From Rhodopirellula sp. SM50 (lineage in GTDB: Bacteria; Planctomycetota; Planctomycetia; Pirellulales; Pirellulaceae), in contig NZ_NTFY01000046.1 of NCBI RefSeq assembly GCF_002289565.1, positions 1 to 52,406 of the forward strand: a stretch of 52,406 nucleotides of DNA, in the 5' to 3' direction. Below are positions 18,331 through 26,568 of this stretch, piece after piece. Positions within the stretch are counted from its first letter, which is position 1. Each line of letters begins with the position of its first letter. Both the position numbers and the translations under genes were made by a program. A model generated the notes under the pieces. It had not been told where the DNA came from. It ran no database searches and saw only the letters and a list, made by a program, of their open reading frames with translations.

Positions 18331-19002
18331 TCAAAGTTCTTTCAATCGCACGTTGCGATAATAGACCTCCAGCGGCGGCCCGCTGTGGACCTGCAGCCCG
18401 ATCACGCCCTCGCGTTCGATTTTCGGATCTTGCTCGGTGTAGTCCACCGTTTGGACGCCGTTCAAAAAGATCTGAATCCGGTCGCCGCGGGCGATGATTT
18501 TCAACGTGTTCCACTGGCCGCGTTTCACCGTCTTCATCGCCAATTCAGGCGATTCGGCCAAAAATTTTCGTCGTCGGGATTCATCGTACAACGCCCCCCA
18601 ACAGGTGCCGTTGGGCATGAATCCGATGTCGGCCTGATAGCCGATGACTTCGGTATCATTCGGGATGCGTTTGGTGCGGAATTGAACGCCGGCGTTATTG
18701 CCTTGACCGACCAGTTTCGCGTCGACGGACAATTCAAAATCGCGATAGGTCTTGTTGGTGCACAAAAACTGGTTGGCGGGTATTTTTTCAGTCGCACTGC
18801 CGGCAACGATCGCACCGTCCTGGACGCGGAACCAATGGGTGTCACCGTTCCAGCCGTCGAGGGTTTTTCCGTCGAACAACAGAACCTCATCACCCGCAGA
18901 GGTGTCAGCGGCTTTGGAGCAGGCGGCGGGCATCAGGCAGGCGGCCAGCACGGCCAGGCACGACAATCCGTACAGCAGGGTTGGACGCGGGAAGTTGGGC
19001 AT
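18331..19002 (-). CDS. DUF1080 (3-keto-disaccharide hydrolase-like) lipoprotein
   Basis: 223 residues. A lipoprotein signal is visible with LAAC at 19-22, so the protein is probably anchored by Cys22. The rest is one DUF1080 domain, a concanavalin-like jelly roll: LLFDGKTLDGW at the start, then DFELSVDAKL, NAGVQFR, GYQADIG, QWNTLKIIARGDRIQIFLNG and a final GVIGLQVHSGPP. Characterised DUF1080 relatives act on 3-keto sugars or beta-glucan-like substrates, and planctomycetes have many paralogues. Whether this one is catalytic is unknown. It is divergent from ilvD, with a copy of the cgcaagctggaagcttacg repeat in between (19122-19143). Confidence 0.92.
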   Translation of the reverse strand: MPNFPRPTLLYGLSCLAVLAACLMPAACSKAADTSAGDEVLLFDGKTLDGWNGDTHWFRVQDGAIVAGSATEKIPANQFLCTNKTYRDFELSVDAKLVGQGNNAGVQFRTKRIPNDTEVIGYQADIGFMPNGTCWGALYDESRRRKFLAESPELAMKTVKRGQWNTLKIIARGDRIQIFLNGVQTVDYTEQDPKIEREGVIGLQVHSGPPLEVYYRNVRLKEL

Positions 19003-19121
19003 GGCGGGGAATCCGATGGCGGGGATCGCCGAAAGTCCGGCGGATTGTGAAACGGGCAGCGATCATGATAATAGCCGTCACAGCTCCCGTGCGATGAACT
19101 GCCTCGGTTTTTTGCCCCCAC

Positions 19122-19143
19122 CGCAAGCTGGAAGCTTACGCCA
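19122..19143. repeat. Single cgcaagctggaagcttacgccac unit
   Basis: One copy of the short palindrome-bearing unit (inner palindrome aagctggaagctt type) in the divergent gap between the DUF1080 lipoprotein and ilvD. Further copies are near 2100-2600, 13364-13437, 23411 and 30938. Confidence 0.8.
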
Positions 19144-19178
19144 CGTCTTCATCCCCCTTTCCCCAAACACCGTTACCG

Positions 19179-20855
19179 ATGTCCCAGCTGAACAAATACT
19201 CGAGCAAGATCACGCAGCCGAAAAGTCAGGGTGCCTCCCAAGCGATGCTCTACGCGACGGGATTGACCCGCGAAGACATGGACAAGCCCCAGGTCGGGAT
19301 CGCGAGTGTTTGGTACGAGGGAAATAGCTGCAACATGCACCTGTTGGACTTGGCCGCCGAGGTCAAGCAGGGCGTGGAAGCGGCGGGCATGGTCGGAATG
19401 CGTTTCAACACCATCGGTGTCAGCGACGGGATCTCGATGGGCACCGATGGGATGAGCTACTCCCTGCAAAGCCGCGATCTGATCGCCGATTCGATCGAAA
19501 CCATCATGGCGGCCCAGTGGTACGATGGGCTGATCGCGCTTCCGGGCTGTGATAAGAACATGCCGGGTTGTCTGATCGCGATGGGACGCTTGAATCGTCC
19601 GGCCATCATGGTTTATGGCGGCACGATTAAACCCGGCTTTCGCAACGGAGAAAAACTGGACATCGTCAGTGCCTTTCAGTGTTACGGACAATTCATCGCC
19701 GGACAGATCAGTGACGACGAGCGTCAAGAGATCGTCGAGAAGAGTTGTCCGGGCGCGGGAGCCTGTGGTGGCATGTACACGGCCAACACGATGGCCACCG
19801 CGATCGAAGCGTTGGGCATGTCGCTTCCCTATTCAGCCAGTGCTCCGGCGGAAGATCAACAGAAAAAAGACGAGTGCCGATTGGCCGGCCAGGCGATGTT
19901 GGAGTTATTGAAGAAGGACATCAAGCCTCGTGACATCATGACGCGGGCCGCATTCGAAAACGCGATGGTCACCGTGATGGCACTCGGCGGCAGCACCAAC
20001 GCCGTGTTGCATTTGATCGCGATGGCACGCAGCGTCGACGTTCCGCTTTCGATCGATGACTTCCAATCGGTCAGCGATCGGATTCCCTACCTGGCCGACC
20101 TGAAACCGAGTGGAAAGTTTGTCCAAGAAGACTTGCATTCAATCGGTGGGACGCCGGCGGTGATGAAGTATCTGCTCGAAAAAGGCTTGATGGACGGTTC
20201 GTGTTTGACCGTGACCGGCAAGACGCTGGCCGAAAACGTCGAAGGTCTACCCGGACTGAAAGAAGGTCAAAAGATCGTCAGCACGGTTGAAAAACCGATC
20301 AAACCCAGCGGCCACATTCGGATCCTCAAAGGCAGTTTGGCGCCCCAGGGTGCCGTGGCAAAAATCACCGGCAAGGAAGGGTTGAAATTCACCGGTCCGG
20401 CCCGTTGCTATGACAGCGAAGAAGCGATGTTGGCGGCGCTGGAGCAGAAACAAATCCAGAAAGGCGACGTCGTCGTCATCCGTTACGAAGGCCCGCAAGG
20501 TGGTCCCGGAATGCCGGAGATGTTGACGCCGACCAGTGCGATCATGGGAGCCGGTTTGGGATCCGACGTCGCGATGATCACCGACGGTCGATTCAGCGGC
20601 GGCAGCCACGGGTTCATCGTCGGACACGTCACCCCCGAAGCGCAGCTCGGTGGACCGATCGGATTGCTCCAGGACGGTGACCAAATCACCATCGACGCGG
20701 AAACCAATTCGCTCGACGTGTCGCTGTCGGCCGAGGAAATCGCATCGCGGAAATCGGCTTGGGCAGCCCCGCCGCTGAAGGCGAACCGCGGGACGCTGTA
20801 CAAGTACATCAAGACCGTCAAATCGGCCAGCGAAGGTTGCGTGACCGACGAGTAG
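19179..20855 (+). CDS. ilvD: Dihydroxy-acid dehydratase
   Basis: 558 residues, catalysing dehydration of 2,3-dihydroxy-isovalerate and 2,3-dihydroxy-3-methylvalerate in branched-chain amino acid synthesis. Conserved cysteines C51 (GNSCNMH), C124 ([10 protein letters not shown]) and C196 ([14 protein letters not shown]) form the cluster-binding set, and this three-Cys pattern is that of the [2Fe-2S] subgroup. Other hallmarks are [19 protein letters not shown] and [15 protein letters not shown]. Length is normal. The start is the ATG at 19179, without an evident Shine-Dalgarno. No other ilv or leu genes are in the window. It may also act on sugar acids, as some members do, but the branched-chain role is more likely. 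Confidence 0.96.
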   Translation: MSQLNKYSSKITQPKSQGASQAMLYATGLTREDMDKPQVGIASVWYEGNSCNMHLLDLAAEVKQGVEAAGMVGMRFNTIGVSDGISMGTDGMSYSLQSRDLIADSIETIMAAQWYDGLIALPGCDKNMPGCLIAMGRLNRPAIMVYGGTIKPGFRNGEKLDIVSAFQCYGQFIAGQISDDERQEIVEKSCPGAGACGGMYTANTMATAIEALGMSLPYSASAPAEDQQKKDECRLAGQAMLELLKKDIKPRDIMTRAAFENAMVTVMALGGSTNAVLHLIAMARSVDVPLSIDDFQSVSDRIPYLADLKPSGKFVQEDLHSIGGTPAVMKYLLEKGLMDGSCLTVTGKTLAENVEGLPGLKEGQKIVSTVEKPIKPSGHIRILKGSLAPQGAVAKITGKEGLKFTGPARCYDSEEAMLAALEQKQIQKGDVVVIRYEGPQGGPGMPEMLTPTSAIMGAGLGSDVAMITDGRFSGGSHGFIVGHVTPEAQLGGPIGLLQDGDQITIDAETNSLDVSLSAEEIASRKSAWAAPPLKANRGTLYKYIKTVKSASEGCVTDE

Positions 20856-20924
20856 GATGGCGTGATCAGAAAGCGTTACAATGAAGCTTGATGATTCCCA
20901 CCCCCGATTCCCTCCTTGCTCAAA

Positions 20925-21920
20925 ATGCGACTCATGAAAATCCGTTGTTTAGCCGCGTTGTTTCTTGGTCTGCTGACGCTCTCTTGCCAGGCTGACGATT
21001 CCGGCGGCGGACAAGCCGTCGATTCCGAATCGCTTTGGATCACCTCGATTACCGCTGCCGGTGACGGAAGTTTTGTCGCCGGCACGGCAACCGGATTGCT
21101 GTTGCGCCCCGGATCGGTTGCAAGGTTCCAAGCCGACGCGCCCGGCCAGCTGGAGCCGCTTTACGAGCATCCCGCTGCCGTGTGGACGGTGGCGACCACT
21201 TCCGATGGCAAGAAGATCGCCAGCGCGGACTACAAGGGCAACTTGGTGGTCTACGAGGTCGACTCGAAAACGCCGACGACCCACGAGGGGGCCTTTGAAC
21301 GATGGTGCCAAAAAATCCTCGTTTCTCCCGATGACCAGATGATCGTCGCGGGGAACGAAGCGGGGAAACTGTTTGCTTGGAACATCGCCGACGCCAAGGT
21401 GTCCAAATCAGTTGAACTCAGCCAGGCGTCAATTACGTCCCTGGCGTTCTCTCCCAACAAGACCCAGCTAGCGGCCACCGACGGTGAAGGAAAAGTACAT
21501 TTGCTGAAATGGCCCGAGCTGGAAAGCACCGGGGCCGTGGCGGTGGGGGAAGAAACCGCATGGTGTGTGGCGTATGAAAGTGATGCGTCACTGATCGTGG
21601 GTTCGGCCGATCGCAATCTGTACCGTGTCGAAGCCAAACCGGATGCGAAACCGGAATCGATCGCCAAGGGAACGGACTGGATCACCCGCATCGCCGTCTC
21701 GGACGCTGGCCAGATCGCGGCATCCGAAGTCAGTGGCAAAATCCATTTCGCGTCCGGGGGCAGCGTGTCGACGATCGGTGCCGAAAGCGGTGTTTGGGCG
21801 CTCTGTTTTCGGGGGGCTGGGCAATTGCTCGTCGGCACCCGCAAGAACGGCATCGTGACCGCCGGGCAACGTTGGGCGTGGCAGCCCGCCGTCGCAAAAA
21901 CGGCCGAGGCCAAGGAATGA
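20925..21920 (+). CDS. Secreted WD40-type beta-propeller protein
   Basis: 331 residues. A short hydrophobic signal segment (about 5-21) ends in LTLSC, an imperfect lipobox, so it may be a lipoprotein. The remainder is a run of degenerate WD40-like repeats: AAVWTVATTSDGKKIASADYKGNLVVYE, then units with SPDDQMIVAGNEAGKLFAWN, ITSLAFSPNKTQLAATDGEGKVHLLKW, a TAWCVAYESDASLIVGSADRNLY unit, and so on, giving about six blades. Such propellers usually serve as binding scaffolds. The ATG at 20925 is chosen; a TTG lies 9 bp upstream and an ATG 9 bp downstream. The stop overlaps the next gene's start as ATGA, so the two are translationally coupled. Confidence 0.85.
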   Translation: MRLMKIRCLAALFLGLLTLSCQADDSGGGQAVDSESLWITSITAAGDGSFVAGTATGLLLRPGSVARFQADAPGQLEPLYEHPAAVWTVATTSDGKKIASADYKGNLVVYEVDSKTPTTHEGAFERWCQKILVSPDDQMIVAGNEAGKLFAWNIADAKVSKSVELSQASITSLAFSPNKTQLAATDGEGKVHLLKWPELESTGAVAVGEETAWCVAYESDASLIVGSADRNLYRVEAKPDAKPESIAKGTDWITRIAVSDAGQIAASEVSGKIHFASGGSVSTIGAESGVWALCFRGAGQLLVGTRKNGIVTAGQRWAWQPAVAKTAEAKE

Positions 21921-22834
21921 CGAGTCCGGATTTGCCGGAACGTGTGACGGAACCGGATCCGCCCAAAGCGAAAAAAAACCGGGAATATGTCGCCCGGTTC
22001 GGCTCCATGCGAATCCTCGGCGTGCTCAGTGCCCGGGAGAGTTTTCGCTATAACGACCAGGTGGTCGCGCGGACCGAACGCGGGACCGAGATCGCGACGG
22101 TGCTCTGTGAAGCGACGCCGAACGCGCTGGATTCCATGAACGAACCGACTGCGGGAAAGATCGTCCGGCGGCTTTCCCAGGACGACCGCAAGCAGTGGGA
22201 ACACATCCAGGGACAGACCCGCGATGATCTGGCGATCTGTCAGCGCTGCGTCGACGCGCGGGCGTTAAAAATGGACTTGGTGGACGTGGAACGGCTGCTC
22301 GGCGGAGAACGGATCGTCGTCTACTACGTCGCTGAGGGGCGGGTCGATTTTCGCCAATTGGTCCGCGATCTGGCCGGCGAGTTCCAGACCCGGATCGAGA
22401 TGCGGCAGATCGGCGTCCGCGACGAGGCAAAGCTGCTGGCCGATTATGGCGATTGCGGCCAACCGCTGTGCTGTGCGACGTTTTTGAGCAAGATGCCGCC
22501 GGTGTCGATGAAGATGGCTAAACTGCAGCGATCGACCCTGGATCCGACAAAAATCTCTGGGCGATGCGGGCGGCTGAAATGTTGTTTACGCTATGAGTTT
22601 GAGACCTATGAGGCGCTGGCGGCCGAACTGCCGCCGATCGGTGCGGAGATTTTGACCCGAGAAGGCAACGCGTCGGTCTTGGCTCACGACATTCTTTCGC
22701 AACAATTGATGGTGCGGACGGAGGACAAACGGAGGATACTGTTAAGTGTCGACCAAGTCGTTCGTGTGACCAAGGCTCCGCCGCCAGCCAAACCCCGCCG
22801 CAGCGGGCGCAAAGGCGGCACCCGAGACGCTTGA
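21917..22834 (+). CDS. PSP1 domain protein (RicT/YaaT-like), Fe-S type
   Basis: 305 residues containing the PSP1 C-terminal domain. Its hallmark is the cysteine set C180 (DYGDCG), C185-C186 (PLCCATFL), C217 (GRCGRL) and C222-C223 (KCCLRYE). In Bacillus, RicT is part of the RicA-RicF-RicT complex, which carries 4Fe-4S clusters and helps RNase Y and mRNA maturation; in Planctomycetes the role is not established. The N-terminus shows RFGSMRILGVLS and the R-G-E-ATVL pattern of the family, and the C-terminus is basic (about 290-305). The start is the ATG at 21917, overlapping the upstream stop by 4 bp; an upstream extension in frame would run antisense to nothing known and is rejected. Cytoplasmic. 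Confidence 0.92.
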   Translation: MTSPDLPERVTEPDPPKAKKNREYVARFGSMRILGVLSARESFRYNDQVVARTERGTEIATVLCEATPNALDSMNEPTAGKIVRRLSQDDRKQWEHIQGQTRDDLAICQRCVDARALKMDLVDVERLLGGERIVVYYVAEGRVDFRQLVRDLAGEFQTRIEMRQIGVRDEAKLLADYGDCGQPLCCATFLSKMPPVSMKMAKLQRSTLDPTKISGRCGRLKCCLRYEFETYEALAAELPPIGAEILTREGNASVLAHDILSQQLMVRTEDKRRILLSVDQVVRVTKAPPPAKPRRSGRKGGTRDA

Positions 22835-22895
22835 CGGTTGGTTGAGGACGACGGTGTGATGAATCTGATAAAAACGAATCTAGATAGACCGCGAC

Positions 22896-23342
22896 ATGAG
22901 CAATGAATTGACCAACTCGCCCCTCCAAGCGATGCGAAAATTGTTGAAGGAGGACGCGCGGTACAAGTACGAGGCCTATCAGTTCATCCGAGAAGCCCTG
23001 CAGTTTGCCCACGAGCATCTGCCCGAGCTGACCGAAGCCGCCGTCTCGGCGGAGTCGATGTCCAAGGGGCGGCCCAAACACATCACCGGCCAGCAACTCT
23101 GCGAAGCCTGTCGTCGATACGCCATCGACCAATACGGCTACCTGGGCAGCATGGTCTTGGGGTCGTGGGGAATCAAATCGACCAGCGACTTCGGTGAAAT
23201 CGTCTACAATCTGATCCGCATCGAGCAGATGCGAAAGAGCGAGTCGGATCGTCGTGAAGACTTCGACGACGTTTACCCCTTCGATGGCGCGTTCGAACCC
23301 GAGTTCTCGTTGTCGAAAGTCGTTGACGATCTGGAATGCTAA
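22896..23342 (+). CDS. Minf_1886 family protein
   Basis: 148 residues, cytoplasmic, of unknown function. It matches the short family often annotated Minf_1886, found in Planctomycetes and Verrucomicrobia: RYKYEAYQFIREALQFA at the N-terminus, ITGQQLCEACRRYAIDQYG in the middle, then GSWGIKSTSDFGEIVYNLI and a C-terminal acidic DDVYPFD. No catalytic motif is visible. Its place 61 bp after the PSP1-domain gene is consistent with one transcript. The ATG at 22896 matches the family start. Confidence 0.9.
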   Translation: MSNELTNSPLQAMRKLLKEDARYKYEAYQFIREALQFAHEHLPELTEAAVSAESMSKGRPKHITGQQLCEACRRYAIDQYGYLGSMVLGSWGIKSTSDFGEIVYNLIRIEQMRKSESDRREDFDDVYPFDGAFEPEFSLSKVVDDLEC

Positions 23343-23359
23343 GGGCGCTTTCGATCGCC

Positions 23360-23435
23360 AAAGTGGGGTAAGCATCCTGCTTGCCATTCCATCCTGCAGC
23401 CGTTGTGAAACATTCGCAAGCTGGAAGCTTACACC
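23360..23435. repeat. Paired short repeat units (gtggggtaagcatcctgcttgcc and cgcaagctggaagcttac)
   Basis: One copy each of two of the short intergenic repeat families seen near 13364-13490, lying just downstream of the Minf_1886 gene and ending directly before the start of the exported methyltransferase. Confidence 0.8.
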
Positions 23436-23438
23436 ACC

Positions 23439-24305
23439 ATGCCATCCATGATCTCACCCGCCCAGCTTTGCGTGATGCGCGTCGCATTCTGCTTGATGGT
23501 CGCGTTCACGTTGAGTGGAGTCCTGACGCTTCATCCGGCCTGCGTTGCACAAGACGCTGCCGTTGAGGAGAGCTCGCCGTCGCCAAACGAAGCATCTCAA
23601 GCGCCTGACGAAAAACCCAAGGAGCAGGCACGCAAAAGTTATCTGGGACGTGTCGTTGCCAAACCGATGAGCCATCTCGGCGCGTCCTGGTTGGTGCGAC
23701 CGGAACGCGACGAAGAAGAAAGCGCTTCGGAATCGTTTCAGAAACTTGATCTCAAGCCGGGAATGGTGCTTTGTGATCTCGGCTGTGGCAACGGTTATTG
23801 GACGCTGCCGATGGCCAGGAAGGTCGGGCCGGAAGGCGCCGTCTATGCCGTCGACATCCAGCCGGAAATGTTGCAGAAACTCCGTCAACGCGCCGATCAA
23901 TTCGGCCTGAAAAACATTCGCCCGGTTTTGGGGACGATCGACAATCCCAAGTTGCCGGAGAACAAAATCGACTTGCTGTTGATGGTCGATGTTTACCACG
24001 AGTTCTCGCACCCGCAATCCATGCTCTGGGAAATTCGGCGTTCCTTGACGCCCACCGGAGTCGTCGCGTTGCTGGAGTACCGGAAAGAAGATCCGACGGT
24101 TCCGATCAAACTGCTGCACAAGATGTCGAAACGTCAGATCATGAAGGAATACCACGCCAACGGGTTCAAGCTGGTGCGCGAATACAACGAATTGCCGTGG
24201 CAACATCTAATGTTTTTTGCCCGCGACGACAGCCCGCTCGAAGCGATCGAACCGGAGCCGACCGAACAGGTGCTCCAACGCATCGGTCCCGCGCGAGAGC
24301 GTTGA
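23439..24305 (+). CDS. Exported class I SAM-dependent methyltransferase-like protein
   Basis: 288 residues. Residues 13-38 look like a signal peptide (hydrophobic run, cleavage near ACVA-QD), followed by a disordered acidic linker at about 40-65. Then comes a Rossmann methyltransferase domain: motif I LCDLGCGNGYW at 111-121, an acidic AVDIQPEML after the second strand, and later LLLMVDVYHEFSHP. An intact SAM-binding motif on an apparently exported protein is odd, because SAM is cytoplasmic; either the leader is a membrane anchor that leaves the domain inside, or the domain binds something else. The target is unknown. The start, ATG at 23439, gives the leader; an internal start would remove it. 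Confidence 0.85.
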   Translation: MPSMISPAQLCVMRVAFCLMVAFTLSGVLTLHPACVAQDAAVEESSPSPNEASQAPDEKPKEQARKSYLGRVVAKPMSHLGASWLVRPERDEEESASESFQKLDLKPGMVLCDLGCGNGYWTLPMARKVGPEGAVYAVDIQPEMLQKLRQRADQFGLKNIRPVLGTIDNPKLPENKIDLLLMVDVYHEFSHPQSMLWEIRRSLTPTGVVALLEYRKEDPTVPIKLLHKMSKRQIMKEYHANGFKLVREYNELPWQHLMFFARDDSPLEAIEPEPTEQVLQRIGPARER

Positions 24306-24327
24306 ACGCGTTGGTGTTCGGCCTGTC

Positions 24328-24420
24328 GTTGGTGTCCAGCCTTGAGGCGCCCGGACGCTGGCGCGAACCGGCTGATCTCAAACGATGATCAGCCGTTTGG
24401 CGCAGGGCCTACGGGCCGCC
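24328..24420. repeat. Half-element of the nested palindrome family
   Basis: gttggtgtccagcctt (24328-24343) is the outer arm of the element at 18037, but here no facing outer arm follows. It leads into the shared inner hairpin (gcgcccggacgctggcgc ... gcgcagggcctacgggccgc). This looks like a decayed or truncated copy. Confidence 0.7.
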
Positions 24421-24450
24421 ACGCTTCACTGGGCAACGCACGGAAAATTT

Positions 24451-24507
24451 GTGGGATAGGCTTCCAGCCTGTCGATGCTGGAATGACAGGCTGGAAGCCT
24501 ATCCCAC
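24451..24507. terminator. Hairpin between convergent genes (gataggcttccagcctgtc family), copy 2
   Basis: Perfect 23-nt arms (24451-24473 and 24485-24507) with an 11-nt loop, between the methyltransferase stop and the stop of the opposing gene at 24583. It fits a bidirectional terminator. Confidence 0.8.
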
Positions 24508-24582
24508 TGGCTAGATCCGACACTTATTTTTCGTTCGGTTCTTAGCGGTAACGGCTTAAGCCGAAACACCAGCGCGTTCCCA

Positions 24583-25818
24583 CTACAACACGTTTGTTTT
24601 GATCGCCGATCCGTCGGGGCGGGTCAGGCGGAACTGGAATTGCCAATCTTGTGCCCAGGGTTCCGTTTGAGCGTTCTGCATGACTTTGATCATCACCGTG
24701 TTTTCGCCGTCGACCAATTCACAGTCTTCGACATATTGGTCGATGCGGGTTCCCGAGTGATAGACTTCGTTGCTGGAGACCAGTTTTCCGTTGATCCAAA
24801 CCTTGTTGGCGGTAATGCAGCCGATTCGAATCTGTGCCGTCATCGGTGTTTCTTCGCCGTCGACGGTGAAGGTGGCAAACAGATAGGCGGCGGCATCTTT
24901 CTCGTTGGACAGCGGTCCGTTCAGATCGACCATGCCCAGGTTGTCGTCACTTTCAATCTGTTGCCACGTGACGGTTCGTTTCTTCCCTGTTTCCGGTTTG
25001 GGTTCGCCGGCGGCATCTCGGGCGATCGGTGACCCCGATTCGAGGTAACGGTTTTCGGGAACGTAGGCTGTGTCGAAGTGTTCGCTATCGGTGTTGTCGA
25101 AGGGCCCGATCAGCCACCAGCGACGCATCATGCCCAGTTCTTCGGCGAGGTCAATGTTGACGTCCAAGTCGCCCAGAAGCTTGGCCGTTTTCTCCAGCTG
25201 TTTGGGGCTTCGGCCATGGGCGATCACCTGGCGAAAGATCTGCTTGGCCTGATCGGGTTGCGCCGACATCCGTTCCGCGCCCGCCTCGATCATCGATTGG
25301 ATCTTGAGGTAACGGACCGGCAGCGAGGGGTCGGTTTCGGCATCGGCCAACAATTCGGACGTCAGCCCTTTGTCGTGTTGGGTCAACAGCTGGTACGCAA
25401 CGTAGCGAGCGTCGGCGTTTTGGGAGCGATCACCAAAGAACCCCAGCAGAGCGTCTTTGGGAAAGGGGCCGTTGTCACTGACGTCGGCCGCGATCGCCCG
25501 CAGCCAGTTTTTCCCGCGTTTGGAGGCGTTGTCAAAACCCTCCAGAACGTCGGTGACTTGAGAACTGGGCAGCGACTGAAGCTCCTTGGCGGCTGCCGAC
25601 GCGTCTTGGTCGAGTGCCACCGAGCCGTCGGTCTTGGCAATCGCTTGAAGCGACTGTTCCAAGTCGGGCTGGGCTGAAAACGCCGCTGGAATCGACCACA
25701 TCGTTGCCAGCGCGATCCCCGCCAGAAGTCTCACGCCCACTCGGGACGCGAACCAACGGGAGCGTAAGCGGCAGCCGGGATTGCTAGGAATTAGACAAAA
25801 CGTTCGAGTCATGTTCAT
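24583..25818 (-). CDS. Secreted protein with helical repeats and beta-sandwich C-half
   Basis: 411 residues, no named family recognised. A signal peptide with a longer polar start (hydrophobic 31-48, Ala-Gln near 49-50) precedes a helical, HEAT- or TPR-like region at about 50-235 with sets of ALLGFF, ARYVAYQLL and IDLAEELGMM. The second half opens with RWWLIGPFDN, a phrase seen in planctomycete proteins with carbohydrate-binding-like beta-sandwiches, and has AYLFATFTVDG, ITANKVWINGKLV and GENTVMIKVMQNA, resembling the jelly-roll of glycoside hydrolase family 2 partners. No catalytic residues were recognised. The start could also be the ATG two codons later. It is likely surface-associated. 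Confidence 0.75.
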   Translation of the reverse strand: MNMTRTFCLIPSNPGCRLRSRWFASRVGVRLLAGIALATMWSIPAAFSAQPDLEQSLQAIAKTDGSVALDQDASAAAKELQSLPSSQVTDVLEGFDNASKRGKNWLRAIAADVSDNGPFPKDALLGFFGDRSQNADARYVAYQLLTQHDKGLTSELLADAETDPSLPVRYLKIQSMIEAGAERMSAQPDQAKQIFRQVIAHGRSPKQLEKTAKLLGDLDVNIDLAEELGMMRRWWLIGPFDNTDSEHFDTAYVPENRYLESGSPIARDAAGEPKPETGKKRTVTWQQIESDDNLGMVDLNGPLSNEKDAAAYLFATFTVDGEETPMTAQIRIGCITANKVWINGKLVSSNEVYHSGTRIDQYVEDCELVDGENTVMIKVMQNAQTEPWAQDWQFQFRLTRPDGSAIKTNVL

Positions 25819-25910
25819 CGATCAAGTGAGTCCAGTTGGGGCGGGCGAGATTGGCAGCATGATAGCTGAATCGGACACCGCCCGTCGAACACCTCGATCG
25901 GGAACGTCGC

Positions 25911-26204
25911 TTAGAGCAGGTCTTCTTTTTCCAGGATTTCTCGATACTGATCACGTTCGCGGCGGGTCGCTTCGAGGTCGAAGACGAGGTATTTCATGTC
26001 CAACCGAAGTTGCGACAGGGCCTCTTGGACGAGGTTCAGGATGCGACGCCGACGGGTGCTGCAATCGATCGCTCGTGAAAGCGCCGGCGCGACAGTGTCT
26101 CGGTAGCGTGCGGGAAGGGCGTCGATCGCTGCAGTCAGCTCACGCAATTCTTGAGGAACTTCGTCGCCAACTTGTTTGTTCGATCCGATCGTCGTCTTTT
26201 GCAT
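25911..26204 (-). CDS. Small conserved-type hypothetical protein, coiled coil
   Basis: 97 residues of charged helical sequence: ELRELTAAIDALPARYRD, then RRRRILNLVQEALSQLRLDMKYL and a Glu/Arg-rich C-terminal coiled coil ending EKEDLL. I cannot assign a family or role. The ATG at 26204 is preferred because GGAG lies 9 nt upstream. Another ATG at 26258 gives 115 residues, and a still longer frame begins at 26420. It is probably cytoplasmic and its gene lies alone between two large secreted-protein genes. Confidence 0.6.
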   Translation of the reverse strand: MQKTTIGSNKQVGDEVPQELRELTAAIDALPARYRDTVAPALSRAIDCSTRRRRILNLVQEALSQLRLDMKYLVFDLEATRRERDQYREILEKEDLL

Positions 26205-26568
26205 GCGCCAGGGCTCCGGAGAGGGATACGTTGAAGGGTTGCTTTGATTGCCGTCCATTGCACTCGCGATGCCGAATCCAGCCAGCACAGCCGAGGTTTC
26301 TGCGTAAGGTGTTTTGCGGCAATGGTTTAGGGTGATCGCAGTTTTTGCGTTGTCAAAAGGAAACGGTGAAAAAAAACAACACCGTTTCGGCTTGGCTTGG
26401 CACCCTAAATCTTGATACACAAACGTCTTACGTAGTAAGCGACGGGTTGCGACGGGATGTGGAGTTTTCTCTACATCGTCGCGTCAACCGCACACTTTGT
26501 TACACGAGTCACCGGCAGGCTATCAGTGGTTGCTCCGATAGCGACGTCCCCGTCGTCCTGCTGATTGT
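26205..26568. other. Intergenic region with no clear feature
   Basis: About 360 bp upstream of the small coiled-coil gene and the large secreted protein. I see no repeat family copy or hairpin. A short frame at 26345-26599 has no supporting composition. Confidence 0.4.
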
